NCBI GenBank assembly: GCA_963782605.1
Contig: CAWAKK010000012.1
Location: 186,001-250,000, forward strand
Length of the DNA stretch: 64,000 bases
Reading direction: 5' to 3'
Source of the DNA: JBDTSW01 sp963782605
GTDB lineage: Bacteria > Actinomycetota > Thermoleophilia > Solirubrobacterales > 70-9
In this document: piece by piece, positions 1 through 8,073 of the stretch
Position numbering within the stretch: position 1 is the first letter of the stretch
Layout of the letters: each line of letters begins with the position of its first letter
Notes under the pieces: generated by a model
Database searches by the model: none
What the model was told of the DNA's origin: nothing
What the model saw: only the letters and a program-made list of their open reading frames with translations
Position numbers and translations under genes: made by a program

Positions 1-1128
1 GGCCCCTTGATGGAGGTCGAGGGCGGCGAGAAGGTGATGCTCGGCTCGAACAACTACCTTGGCCTTACGGGCGATCCGCGTGTGAAGGCCGCGGCGCGCG
101 AGGCGCTGGAGCGCTACGGCACCGGCCTCACCGGCTCGCGCTTTCTTAACGGCACGACCCCGCTCCACCTGCGGCTCGAGTCCGAGCTGGCGGAGTGGAT
201 GCAGACCGAGGACGTCCTCGTCTTCACCACCGGCCACCAGGCCAACGTCGGCTGCCTCGGCACGATCCTGGCGCCGGGCGACACCGTGATCTGCGATTCG
301 GCCGACCACGCCTCGATCCTGGACGGCGTCCGCCTCTCCGGCGCGAAGCTGCGCCCCTTCCGCCACAACCAGATGTCGAAGCTCGAACGGATGCTCGAAC
401 GAGCTGCGACGGATGGCGGCGGCGTCCTCGTGGTCGTCGACGGCGTCTTCTCGATGGAGGGCGACGTCTGTGATCTCCCGGGTATCGTCGAGCTCTGCGA
501 GCGCTACGGAGCGCGCCTCATGGTCGATGAGGCCCATGCCGTCGGAGTGCTGGGCGCGCGGGGTGCAGGCACCTGCGAGCTGTTCGGGCTGGAGGAACGC
601 GTGGACCTGCGGATGGGCACGTTCTCCAAGAGCCTCGCGTCCTGCGGCGGCTTCATCGCCGGCTCTGACGAGGTGATCGACTACCTGCGGGTCACCTCTC
701 GCCCGTTCATCTTCACGGCCTCCGCCGTGCCGGCCGCCGTCGGCGCCGCGCTTGGCGCCCTCGGGGTGATCCGGGAAGAGGGGCCCGAGCTCATGGCGCG
801 GCTGCTCGAGAACGCCGCCTACCTGCGCCAGGGCTACCGCGACCTCGGACTCCGAGTGGTCGAACCGGGCACGCTCCCGGACGGAAGCGAGGCGAACACC
901 CCTGTGGTGCCGGTGGTCGTCGGCGAGGACTGGCAGGCCGTCAACCTCTGGAAGGCGCTCTTTGACGCGGGCGTCTACACCAACGTCGCGCTTCATCCGG
1001 CGGTCCCACCCGGGGGAGCGCTCCTGCGCACCTCGCTGATGGCGACCCACGAACGCGAGCACCTCGATCGCGCCCTCGCGGTCTTCGACCGGGTGCTCGT
1101 GGACTTCCCGGACGTGCCCCGGACCTAG
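1..1128 (+). CDS. Alpha-oxoamine synthase family PLP enzyme (BioF/serine palmitoyltransferase-like), 5' partial
   Basis: Class II PLP-dependent acyltransferase that would condense an amino acid with an acyl thioester. The frame is open to the left edge, so the N-terminus is missing; family members usually have a few dozen residues before the SNNYLGL motif seen near the start here. The PLP region DEAHAVGVLG and the Schiff-base lysine in TFSKSLAS are present. The stretch around RPFIFTASAVPA resembles serine palmitoyltransferase or 2-amino-3-ketobutyrate CoA ligase more than the dedicated BioF at 58056-59276. No biotin gene adjoins it. The family is clear; the substrate is not. Confidence 0.88.
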   Translation, partial: GPLMEVEGGEKVMLGSNNYLGLTGDPRVKAAAREALERYGTGLTGSRFLNGTTPLHLRLESELAEWMQTEDVLVFTTGHQANVGCLGTILAPGDTVICDSADHASILDGVRLSGAKLRPFRHNQMSKLERMLERAATDGGGVLVVVDGVFSMEGDVCDLPGIVELCERYGARLMVDEAHAVGVLGARGAGTCELFGLEERVDLRMGTFSKSLASCGGFIAGSDEVIDYLRVTSRPFIFTASAVPAAVGAALGALGVIREEGPELMARLLENAAYLRQGYRDLGLRVVEPGTLPDGSEANTPVVPVVVGEDWQAVNLWKALFDAGVYTNVALHPAVPPGGALLRTSLMATHEREHLDRALAVFDRVLVDFPDVPRT

Positions 1129-1437
1129 CGAAGGACTGATTCGCTTCCCCCTGCGTGGGTAGTTTCGGCTTGTCCGATCTCGGACAAGCGGGCGCGTCGA
1201 AGAAAAAGTGTGCTCTTAGCGAACGAGTGAGCCGCGTGGGAGGGGCACTCGGTTGCCAATCCGGACCGCGCTCGCTTAGGTTGATTCGGACGCCGGACGC
1301 ACCCGGGGCGGGGAGCGGTTGAGGCGGAGACGGTCTCCATCTCACCACCCTCGAGCGATCAACACAAGGTCGTTGAATTGGTGCGGTGACGTCGCACTAG
1401 CCACCTGAACCTCGATTCGCGTCACAAGGAGTGACAA
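1129..1437. other. 309-bp intergenic region with one hairpin and a probable mIHF leader
   Basis: This stretch separates the oxoamine synthase gene from the mIHF-like gene. It holds a near-perfect inverted repeat at 1168-1189 and, at its end, the Shine-Dalgarno of the next gene (AAGGAG at 1426-1431, 6 bases before ATG). I see no convincing open frame, tRNA or riboswitch. A long leader would suit a highly expressed nucleoid protein gene, but no strong -35/-10 pair stands out. Confidence 0.6.
1168..1189. repeat. Inverted repeat, 10-bp arms with 2-bp centre
   Basis: GCTTGTCCGA at 1168-1177 pairs with TCGGACAAGC at 1180-1189. No T-run follows on either strand, so it is either a U-poor terminator for the upstream gene, whose stop is 40 bases away, or a dimeric repressor site for the gene at 1438. 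Confidence 0.6.
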
Positions 1438-1776
1438 ATGGAAGCTGCCTCGACCCTAGCCCCTGCTCAGATGCCGCAGCACATGCGCGCGCTTGAAGAG
1501 GCCAACCGTGTACGCCTCGCCCGGGCCGCGCTTAAGCGCGACATCTCGAACGGGAAGCTCGAGGCCGCGGAGGTCGCCAGTCGTTGCCCCTGGGAGGTCA
1601 CGACTATGACCGTGGGGGAACTGCTTAGAAGCCAACGCCGATGGGGGCGCGCACGAACGCGCAAGTTCCTCCTCGGCCTCGCCCTCAACGAGAACCGTGA
1701 GCTGGGCCGTCTGACCGAGCGTCAGCGCATCGTCCTGGCACTCGCGCTCGAAGCGAAGACTCAGGGCACCTCCTAG
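1438..1776 (+). CDS. Integration host factor, actinobacterial type (mIHF-like)
   Basis: Nucleoid-associated DNA-binding protein of 112 residues, probably a chromosome-organising factor needed for compaction or recombination. The pattern of an N-terminal charged helix (residues 16-45), then TVGELLRSQRRWGRARTRKF and LTERQRIVLALAL, matches the helix-two-turn-helix layout of mycobacterial/streptomycete IHF. The usual helix is interrupted by VASRCPWEVTTM. The start is supported by a strong AAGGAG at 1426-1431. A strong terminator follows at 1796-1822, so it is probably monocistronic. The family assignment is from remembered sequence similarity. Confidence 0.82.
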   Translation: MEAASTLAPAQMPQHMRALEEANRVRLARAALKRDISNGKLEAAEVASRCPWEVTTMTVGELLRSQRRWGRARTRKFLLGLALNENRELGRLTERQRIVLALALEAKTQGTS

Positions 1777-1795
1777 CGGCATCTGTCTCAGGCGC

Positions 1796-1822
1796 GGGGC
1801 GGGCGCTCGAAGCGCCCGCCCC
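1796..1822. terminator. Strong hairpin terminator between convergent genes
   Basis: GGGGCGGGCGCT at 1796-1807 pairs perfectly with AGCGCCCGCCCC at 1811-1822 around a CGA loop, then GTTTG. It lies 20 bases after the mIHF-like stop and 22 bases before the stop of the opposing gene, so it can serve both strands. Confidence 0.8.
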
Positions 1823-1843
1823 GTTTGCGTCTGCGTACGGGCT

Positions 1844-2341
1844 TCAGCGCAGCTTGTAGGCGACGCCGGCGCGCCGCTCGAAGAGACGGCTCAACGTCCA
1901 CCCGCCGCCGACGAAGAGCAGGCCGCCGATCACCAGGCGGATGACGATTGGAACCGAAGGCGCCAGGTAGAAGAGCGCCGCCAAGACGACTGCTGCGGCA
2001 AACCCGGCCAAGAGCAGCGAATGCGAGCGGTATCCGGCGAAATGCTCGCGGACCGACAGCTCTAGGCCGGCGAGCGAGGCCAGAGCAACGCCGACGCCGA
2101 TCATCACCCCACCCCGGGTGCCCTTGACCACGAAGAAGCCAAGCACCAGCAGCACGATCCCGATCAGCACGGAGACCTCGACGAGCGGGAACGAGCCCCA
2201 CGGCGCTGGCGGTCGCTGATCGGATCCGGCGGCCCGGCGAGCATCGGCGGCACGTCGCGCGGCCGGCTGCGACCGGGCCGCGGCGCGCTGCGGCGGCGGT
2301 GGGCGTCTTTGCCCGCGCCTACGCCGTTTCTGCTTGCTCAA
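1844..2341 (-). CDS. Hypothetical integral membrane protein with basic/proline-rich N-terminus
   Basis: 165 residues. The first ~45 are rich in Arg, Pro, Ala and Gln and look disordered; four hydrophobic helices follow (about 52-72, 76-93, 108-128 and 131-148). I recognise no family. The longest reading starts at TTG (2341) and overlaps the end of the upstream gene by 23 bp with no clear Shine-Dalgarno, so the start is uncertain. It is the last gene of a minus-strand run beginning with the RND exporter at 6906 and ends at the terminator at 1796-1822. Confidence 0.6.
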   Translation of the reverse strand: MSKQKRRRRGQRRPPPPQRAAARSQPAARRAADARRAAGSDQRPPAPWGSFPLVEVSVLIGIVLLVLGFFVVKGTRGGVMIGVGVALASLAGLELSVREHFAGYRSHSLLLAGFAAAVVLAALFYLAPSVPIVIRLVIGGLLFVGGGWTLSRLFERRAGVAYKLR

Positions 2342-2873
2342 CGAAAGAGGGGCCGCTGCCCCGGGCTAACGGACAGCCCGACGAGAGCTTTACTCGCCAC
2401 CACCCGAGCAGCATCCCGAGGATCCCCCAGCGGGGCCGCGAGTGCCAGTGGCGGCAGCCAGTCTCGCCGACATCCTCATTCGAGACGCGGATCCAGCGGT
2501 GGCGCTCGGGCTCGGCGATCATCGACTCGAGCAGGCCCCGGTTCGCCTCCTGCACCTCGCCACGCCGGTGAAGCTCCTCCTGCGCCTCGCGCAGGCGCAC
2601 GACCATCGCGTCTCGCACCCGCTCCAGCTCGGCGGTGCCGAGGATGCGGGGCCCCCCGAGCGCGCCCACCTTCCACTCGATGCCCTGTCGCGGGAACGCA
2701 GAGACGAAGAGCTCGGCCAGCTTTCGCTCGAGTGAGGCGATCTGGCGGCGCAGGTCCTCGCGAACAAGCCGGTCGGCCTCGGGGCGAACGCCGCCTCCCG
2801 CGACACCGGCCGGCGCCGGGAAGCTGAACGGCCGCTGCCCGCCGGCATCGACTTCTGTGCGCAGTTCGGGCAT
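2319..2873 (-). CDS. Conserved hypothetical protein with C-terminal WRVKLSSGCP motif
   Basis: 184 residues from ATG at 2873 (an in-frame GTG precedes it at 2876). The N-terminal third is Gly/Pro-rich; residues ~38-120 form a charged helical region suggesting a coiled coil; the C-terminus contains a Trp-rich segment, RPRWGILGMLLGWWRVKLSS, of the conserved kind that recurs in actinobacterial hypotheticals. No catalytic motif is visible. It lies 18 bases after the B3/B4 gene and overlaps the next gene by 23 bp, consistent with co-transcription. Confidence 0.6.
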   Translation of the reverse strand: MPELRTEVDAGGQRPFSFPAPAGVAGGGVRPEADRLVREDLRRQIASLERKLAELFVSAFPRQGIEWKVGALGGPRILGTAELERVRDAMVVRLREAQEELHRRGEVQEANRGLLESMIAEPERHRWIRVSNEDVGETGCRHWHSRPRWGILGMLLGWWRVKLSSGCPLARGSGPSFVEQAETA

Positions 2874-2891
2874 CACCAGGTACCGAGAAGA

Positions 2892-3530
2892 TTAACCCCG
2901 CAGGATGCCGGCGGCAAGCCAGATCGCTTCCGAGATCGCGATATCCGGCACGCCGGCGACCCCGACGGCGCAGAGGACGGTGCGCTTCGTCTTTGGGTGA
3001 ACGCCGCGCCCCAGAGCGGTCGCGCCGAAGAGCAGCCCAAGCGGGCGAACCTCATCGGCGATCACGAGCGTGCCGGCCGGCAGCGCGCCGGGACGCCCCT
3101 CCAGACCCTCTCCCTCAACCGTCGGCCTGATCCCCAGGCGCCCCTTCAGCCGGTCGGCGTCGAATGCCCGCAGGGCCACCCGTGATTCGATGATCGCGAT
3201 CGTGAGCGCATCATCCAAGAGGTTCTGCGAGGGGAAGCCTCCCTGTCGCATCCGGTCGAGGGCGAGCGCCTCGACCGGGGTGCGCTGCTCATCGGGATCC
3301 AGGCCGATGTGCCGGAAGAAGACGCGATAAGCCCACGGGATCTCCTGATGGCGCAGGTTGACGGCCTGAGCCCCGGCCATGCGGTCGCCGAGCTCTCGCA
3401 GACGCTCCTTGACCGCCTTCGGGCTCCGCCCGGAGCCCCGGTCGATCACGACGTACGAGAGCCGGAGGCCCTTGAATTCATCCCGCATCTGCGGGGCGAG
3501 GTAGCCGGCCTCGAGCTCCTCCCCGGTCAT
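2892..3530 (-). CDS. B3/B4 tRNA-binding-domain protein (PheT B3/B4-like)
   Basis: 212 residues, mostly a free-standing B3/B4 domain like the editing/tRNA-binding region of phenylalanyl-tRNA synthetase beta. Supporting signatures are the core around IPWAYRVFFRHIGLDPDEQR, followed by GGFPSQNLLDDALTIAIIES. Free-standing members are thought to act on mischarged tRNA or nucleic acid, but the substrate is not established. ATG at 3528-3530 overlaps the TGA of the thioredoxin-like gene (ATGA), arguing for coupling and fixing the start; the frame is open further upstream, but that part is antisense-like noise inside the neighbour. Confidence 0.82.
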   Translation of the reverse strand: MTGEELEAGYLAPQMRDEFKGLRLSYVVIDRGSGRSPKAVKERLRELGDRMAGAQAVNLRHQEIPWAYRVFFRHIGLDPDEQRTPVEALALDRMRQGGFPSQNLLDDALTIAIIESRVALRAFDADRLKGRLGIRPTVEGEGLEGRPGALPAGTLVIADEVRPLGLLFGATALGRGVHPKTKRTVLCAVGVAGVPDIAISEAIWLAAGILRG

Positions 3531-4255
3531 CGGGAGGCGCTGCGCCTCCGCGAGGCGGAGAGCAGAGCGTCGACCTCCTCCTCCAGGTCGGAGGCGGCCA
3601 GGCCACTGTTCACAACCTCGGCCGAGCGGAGGATCCCCCCGGGGTAGGCGAAGGCCATCGTCGGGCACACCCCGATCCTCATGATGTTCGAGACCGCGCC
3701 GTCGCGATCCCAGCCCACGGGCACCGTCCAGCCGCGCTCCGAGACGATGCGCTCCACCTCCTCGCGGTCGTCGCGGATGTTGAGCGAGAGGAAGTTGACG
3801 CGGCCCCGATACGTGCTCGAGACCTCGTCGACGACGTCTTGGACTCCAACGCAGTCGGCTCCCCGCGTAAACCAGAACGAGAGCACGAGGGGGCGATCGA
3901 AGAGGTCGCAGACCCGAATCGCACCATCCGGGTCGATCTCGCACGCAGGCGTTCGCTGTTCGGAGGGCGGGCACGGGTTGCGCGAGGTCTCGCAGTCGTC
4001 TTGGGCGATGTTGGCGTCCCCGGAGAGCGGACCCCGGATGTCCGGGACCGCGAACTCCGGGATGGGCTCGCCCTCGACCACACCTGTTCCCAGGAGCGTC
4101 CCCTCATCGGTCTGGGCCGCGTTATAGGCGGCGATCGCGATCAGGCCGATGAAGGCGAGACCGACGATGGCGGAATACCGAGCGCCGGGACGAACGGTGC
4201 TGGGCCTGCCGGACGGGCGCTCTGGTAGCTCCCCTTTGGACAGCCCTTCGCTCAA
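3527..4255 (-). CDS. Membrane-anchored thioredoxin-fold protein (TlpA/SCO1-like) with single active-site Cys
   Basis: 242 residues: short cytoplasmic N-terminus, one membrane anchor at about 28-45, then an extracytoplasmic thioredoxin fold. The active-site position reads FWFTRGADCVGVQ, giving one Cys instead of CxxC; VGVCPTMAFAY carries the cis-Pro and a second Cys. An insertion of ~35 residues with three Cys (DDCETSRNPCPP, TPACEID) precedes the strand leading to the active site. The arrangement suggests peroxiredoxin-like or one-Cys chemistry rather than disulfide exchange. Both ends overlap neighbours by ATGA junctions. Confidence 0.78.
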   Translation of the reverse strand: MSEGLSKGELPERPSGRPSTVRPGARYSAIVGLAFIGLIAIAAYNAAQTDEGTLLGTGVVEGEPIPEFAVPDIRGPLSGDANIAQDDCETSRNPCPPSEQRTPACEIDPDGAIRVCDLFDRPLVLSFWFTRGADCVGVQDVVDEVSSTYRGRVNFLSLNIRDDREEVERIVSERGWTVPVGWDRDGAVSNIMRIGVCPTMAFAYPGGILRSAEVVNSGLAASDLEEEVDALLSASRRRSASR

Positions 4256-6906
4256 GCTCGCGACCCCGCCGGCGAGCTGCGGCGACGGTGTAGCCGCTCA
4301 CGCACCGGTTCGAGCCCCGTCTCGGCCCAGACGAGCGCCGCGGGCAGGACCAGCATCACGCCTGCGAGCGCCACGCCGAGGTCGAAGACGGTGACGAGCC
4401 CGAAGTCCTGAAGCATGCGAGCTTGAGCGAAGATCAGTACGGCGAAGCCGGCGATCGCCGTGGCCCCGGAAGCGGCGACGGCCGCGCCGGTGCGGGCATA
4501 GGTGCGGCGCAGGGCCTCGCCGACCGACATCCCCGCCTCACGCTCCTCGTAGAAGCGCGCCGCAAGGATCACGCTGAACTCGGTCGCGATCGCGATCACG
4601 AGCGCTCCGAGCGCAGCCGACATCGGATTCAGGGGCACCCCGGCGGCCTCGACGACCAGCGACGACCAGCCGGTCGCGAGGACGATCGGGATCAGCGGGA
4701 TCAGGGCGCGAGCGAGCGAGCGGTAGACGAGGAGGAGCGCCAACGCGACGGCCAGGAGCCCGGCGCCCGTGAGCAGGTAGCGGTTGCCCTCGAGCGAGGC
4801 GTTCGCGTCTGCGATCAGCACCGGTAGGCCCACGACGCTCGCCTCGACACCCTCGGGCGGACCGGCCGCGGAGCCCGGCGGGTCGAGCTGCGAGCGGATG
4901 TCGTCGATCAGCTCTTTTTGCTCGTCGAACGGCTGAACCTTGATCCCGAAGCCGATCAGGGCCACACCGGCGTTGCTGTCCGCGTCGCGGCTCAAGACCG
5001 CGCGTGAGAAGTACTCCGGAATGATCTCGAGGACGTTCGCGACCTGCTCCTGGGTCGGCGCCCCAGAGCCGCTGAAGAGCGTGGCCAGCGTGGTTCCGGG
5101 GCAGAGCTCGGCTTCGTCCGACTGGCAATCCGTGACCTCGGGCGTGTAGCCGTGGCGCTCGAGGACGCGTCGCTCGAATTCGGCCATCCATGAGATCAGC
5201 GCCGGGTCGGTGAGGTCGGGCGCATCCACGGTCACGTAGACGTCCCCCGACTGACCGGTGACGTCCTCGAGCTCGTCGACGTCTTTCAGCTCGGGCAGAT
5301 CGGCGGGCAAGAGCTGACGGATGTCGGAGACGAGCTCGGTGCGTGTGCCCGCGATCCACCCCGCGACGGCCAGCACGAGCGCCGCCCCGAGGACCTTGCC
5401 CGGCGAGGCGATCGAAGCGGCGAGTGCGCCCCGTCCCCAGCGCCCCAGGCGCTCCCGCGAGCCTGCGCGGGCTCCGCGAAGCCGGGCGAGTGCCGCGCTC
5501 GCAGGCGCCGCTTTTCGCTGGCGACCGCTCCGGGGGCGGCCGCTCATCGAGAGGGTCGCGAGCCCGGCGGTGAGAGCGAAGCCGAACGCAAGCACGATGC
5601 CGCCGACCAAGAGCGCTCCGAAGCCACGCACCATCGGGATCGGTGAGAGCGCCAGCACCGCGAAGCCCGCGGCGGTCGCGAGCACGGCGGTGGCGATCAT
5701 CGGGCCACCCCTGGCTGCAGCCTCGACCGCCGCCCGGGGCGCGGACGACCCACCCTCGAGCGCCTCCGCGAAGCGCGCCTGAAACTGAATCGCGTAGTCC
5801 ACGGCGAGCCCGATCAGCACGGGCAGCACGGCGATCGATGCCAGCGTGAGCGACCCTCCGACCATGGCCAGGAAGCCGAAGGTGGCGCCGATGGATGCGA
5901 GCGCGATCGCCAGGGGCAAGAGCCGCAGGGGCGGGCCAAAGACCAGCGTGAGCGTGACGGCCATGACGGCCAGCGCGATCGCGAGCAGCACGAAGATGTC
6001 CTGCGAGAGATCGAGTGCCAGTCCGTCGAAGATCACCGGCACCCCGCTCACGACATATGAGCCCGAACGGAGCTCGAATGCCGGGTCGGAGACCGCGTCG
6101 CGGAAGAGAGAGATCGTGCGCTCCCGCTCGGCCTGGCTCAGCCCCGGCTCGAGGCGAACCGTGATCATGGCCGCCTCCTGACTCGGGAACAGGTAGTTGA
6201 AGCGTGCCTTGGGAGTCCCGGCCGGCTCGCTGGGATCGAACACGACCGTGGAGACGTAGGTGGGATCGTCGATCGTCGGGATCCCTCTCAACCCGTAGCG
6301 CGAGGCGGCCTGGAGCACTTGGTTTTGGAACTCGGACAGGACCTCTTCGCGAGCGGCGGCGGCGACCGTGAGCTGCTCGGCCCGACTCGCCCCGGCCCGT
6401 CTCGCATCCCGAGCGGCCGCACGTGCGGCATCGGCAGCCCGCTGCTCGGCAGCGGTCGTCTGATCCTGCAGGATGCCTTCCGCGGTTATCGCCGTCTGGT
6501 TCAAGAACGTCCCCGGCCCGAACACGACCTCGGCATGACCCTCCTCCGCGAGCCGCTCACACACGGGCGGCGGCGCCTGATCGGGTCCGAACACCCTGCC
6601 GCCCGGCACGTTGCCCGACAGGCAGCTCTCGAGCGCGAGGAGCTGGCCCAGATCCTCGGTCAGCACGAGGCGCTGCAGGTCCCCCTTGACGAGAATGCGA
6701 ACGGGCTCGTCGCCAAAGCGCTCGTAGAACTCCTCTGTCTTCGCGAACGTCTCCGAGCTCGAGTCGACGAACGAGTTGGGGTCACGGTCCGCCTCCAGCG
6801 AAAGCGCTCCCACGGCCCCGATCAACGCCACCAAGACGGCCAGCGCCACGACCGGCTGTGGGCGCTCCACAACCCAGGCCGCGATTCGGGTGAGCGCGAT
6901 CCTCAT
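4252..6906 (-). CDS. RND/MMPL superfamily exporter
   Basis: 884-residue proton-driven exporter with the RND layout in tandem halves: a first helix at ~17-37, a large extracytoplasmic loop to ~300, five helices at ~305-460, then a second half with a helix at ~505, a loop and five more helices to ~870. Such proteins export lipids, hopanoid-type molecules or amphiphiles. The first loop has an unusual Ala/Arg-rich helical stretch around residues 150-180. It heads a tightly coupled run of five genes and directly follows the YrbE/MkL block, so an envelope-lipid role is likely. Substrate unknown. Confidence 0.88.
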   Translation of the reverse strand: MRIALTRIAAWVVERPQPVVALAVLVALIGAVGALSLEADRDPNSFVDSSSETFAKTEEFYERFGDEPVRILVKGDLQRLVLTEDLGQLLALESCLSGNVPGGRVFGPDQAPPPVCERLAEEGHAEVVFGPGTFLNQTAITAEGILQDQTTAAEQRAADAARAAARDARRAGASRAEQLTVAAAAREEVLSEFQNQVLQAASRYGLRGIPTIDDPTYVSTVVFDPSEPAGTPKARFNYLFPSQEAAMITVRLEPGLSQAERERTISLFRDAVSDPAFELRSGSYVVSGVPVIFDGLALDLSQDIFVLLAIALAVMAVTLTLVFGPPLRLLPLAIALASIGATFGFLAMVGGSLTLASIAVLPVLIGLAVDYAIQFQARFAEALEGGSSAPRAAVEAAARGGPMIATAVLATAAGFAVLALSPIPMVRGFGALLVGGIVLAFGFALTAGLATLSMSGRPRSGRQRKAAPASAALARLRGARAGSRERLGRWGRGALAASIASPGKVLGAALVLAVAGWIAGTRTELVSDIRQLLPADLPELKDVDELEDVTGQSGDVYVTVDAPDLTDPALISWMAEFERRVLERHGYTPEVTDCQSDEAELCPGTTLATLFSGSGAPTQEQVANVLEIIPEYFSRAVLSRDADSNAGVALIGFGIKVQPFDEQKELIDDIRSQLDPPGSAAGPPEGVEASVVGLPVLIADANASLEGNRYLLTGAGLLAVALALLLVYRSLARALIPLIPIVLATGWSSLVVEAAGVPLNPMSAALGALVIAIATEFSVILAARFYEEREAGMSVGEALRRTYARTGAAVAASGATAIAGFAVLIFAQARMLQDFGLVTVFDLGVALAGVMLVLPAALVWAETGLEPVRERLHRRRSSPAGSRA

Positions 6907-6908
6907 GC

Positions 6909-6927
6909 GATCAGATTACGGCTGATC
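6909..6927. repeat. Inverted repeat just upstream of the RND exporter start
   Basis: GATCAG (6909-6914) and CTGATC (6922-6927) are separated by 7 bases and end 3 bases from the exporter start codon. A second small palindrome, AAACCG-C-CGGTTT, lies at 6935-6947. Either could be an operator or a weak hairpin after the MkL gene. Support is the symmetry alone. Confidence 0.35.
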
Positions 6928-6978
6928 TAGCCGCAAACCGCCGGTTTTCACTCTCAGAAGACGGCGGGATGCGCCGCC

Positions 6979-8037
6979 TCAATCCATGGCGAGGGGCCCC
7001 TCGGTCTCAGCATTCAAAAATTGCGAGACGAACTCGTTGTCGGACTCGAAGAGCTCGTCGGAGGGGCCCGACTCGACGATCTTGCCCTTCCACAGCACCG
7101 CGATGAAGTCGGCGATGCGCCGGGCGGTCCCAAGGTCGTGACTGATCACCATGTAGCAGCCACCGTTCTCCTCGTGGATCTCGCGAATCAGCTCGCACAA
7201 GAGGGCGGTGCGAACCGGGTCGAGGCCCGAATCCGGCTCGTCGAACATGACGATCGCGGGGTCGAGGACAAGCGCCCGGGCGAAGCCCGCCCGCTTGCGC
7301 ATGCCGCCCGAGAGCTCGTTCGGCATCTTGCTGGTCGCTTCAGCCAGCCCGACCTCGCGCAGACGCCGGTTCACGATCTCCCCGATCTCCTCCTCGCCCT
7401 TGTCGGTGTGCTGGCGCAGGGGGAAGGCGACATTGTCGTAGATGTCCATGGAGCCGAACAGCGCTCCGTCCTGGAACAGCAGGCCGAACTTCTTGCGCAT
7501 CTCGAAGAGCTCGTCATCCGACATCGAGGGAACGGACTCGCCATGGACGAGCAGGTCGCCCGAATCCGGGTAAAGCAGCCCGACGATGTGCTTGATGAGC
7601 ACGCTCTTACCGGTCCCCGACGGGCCCAGGACCATCGAGATCTGATCGTCCGGGAGGCCGACGTTGAGGCCGTTCAGGATCCGCATGCGGCCGAACTGCT
7701 TGACGACGTCGATCACCTCGATCGCGTCCTCGCCGCCGTGGTCGCGCTTTTCCCCGGTGTGCCACCGGTACGGGTTTGACTCGTCTGAAGGAACGCCTGG
7801 AAGCACGTAGTCCTGGTGGAGCGAACCAAGCTCCGGCGCCGGCTCAACGTATTCGTCCTCGCCGCCACCATCCGAGCCGTACGGCCGGCTCGCGCGTGAG
7901 TCCGAGTAGTCGTCGTGCCCCGGGTCCGCATAGTCGCCCCGGTCATACGGCGTCTCCCCCGGCTCTTGCTCGGGGTCAGGCTGCGTCTCCGCCTCGTGCG
8001 GCTCGCGCTCGGTTCGGTCCTCGTCTGCCACTTCCAT
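6979..8037 (-). CDS. MkL/MlaF-type ABC transporter ATPase with long acidic N-terminus
   Basis: ATPase of a YrbE/MlaE lipid transporter. Walker A GPSGTGKS (138-145), signature LSGGM (242-246), Walker B IVMFDEPDSGLD (~262-273) and the H-loop VISHD are all present. Residues 1-100 form an unusual, highly acidic, Tyr/Asp/Pro-rich extension not needed for the ATPase core, probably disordered. It lies 36 bases after the second YrbE gene, separated by a hairpin at 8054-8071. The pair of permeases and this ATPase form the expected module, but no MCE/MlaD solute-binding protein is in the window. Confidence 0.92.
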   Translation of the reverse strand: MEVADEDRTEREPHEAETQPDPEQEPGETPYDRGDYADPGHDDYSDSRASRPYGSDGGGEDEYVEPAPELGSLHQDYVLPGVPSDESNPYRWHTGEKRDHGGEDAIEVIDVVKQFGRMRILNGLNVGLPDDQISMVLGPSGTGKSVLIKHIVGLLYPDSGDLLVHGESVPSMSDDELFEMRKKFGLLFQDGALFGSMDIYDNVAFPLRQHTDKGEEEIGEIVNRRLREVGLAEATSKMPNELSGGMRKRAGFARALVLDPAIVMFDEPDSGLDPVRTALLCELIREIHEENGGCYMVISHDLGTARRIADFIAVLWKGKIVESGPSDELFESDNEFVSQFLNAETEGPLAMD

Positions 8038-8053
8038 TCCTCTTTTCCGTGAG

Positions 8054-8071
8054 GTGCCCCGACCGGGGCAC
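8054..8071. repeat. Intra-operon hairpin before the MkL ATPase gene
   Basis: GTGCCCC (8054-8060) and GGGGCAC (8065-8071) form a perfect 7-bp stem with a 4-base loop between the permease stop (8074) and the ATPase start (8037). No T-run follows, so an RNA-stabilising or partial-attenuation hairpin is more likely than a full terminator. Confidence 0.5.
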
Positions 8072-8073
8072 GG

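Noticed and set aside
3531..3974. N-terminal extension of the B3/B4 protein frame
   Set aside because: Arg/Gly-rich sequence antisense-like within the coupled thioredoxin-like gene; the ATGA junction at 3527-3530 marks the real start.
7976..8073. Continuation of the first YrbE frame past the frameshift to 7976
   Set aside because: Charged, non-family sequence overlapping the MkL gene; the family sequence continues in another frame to 8074.
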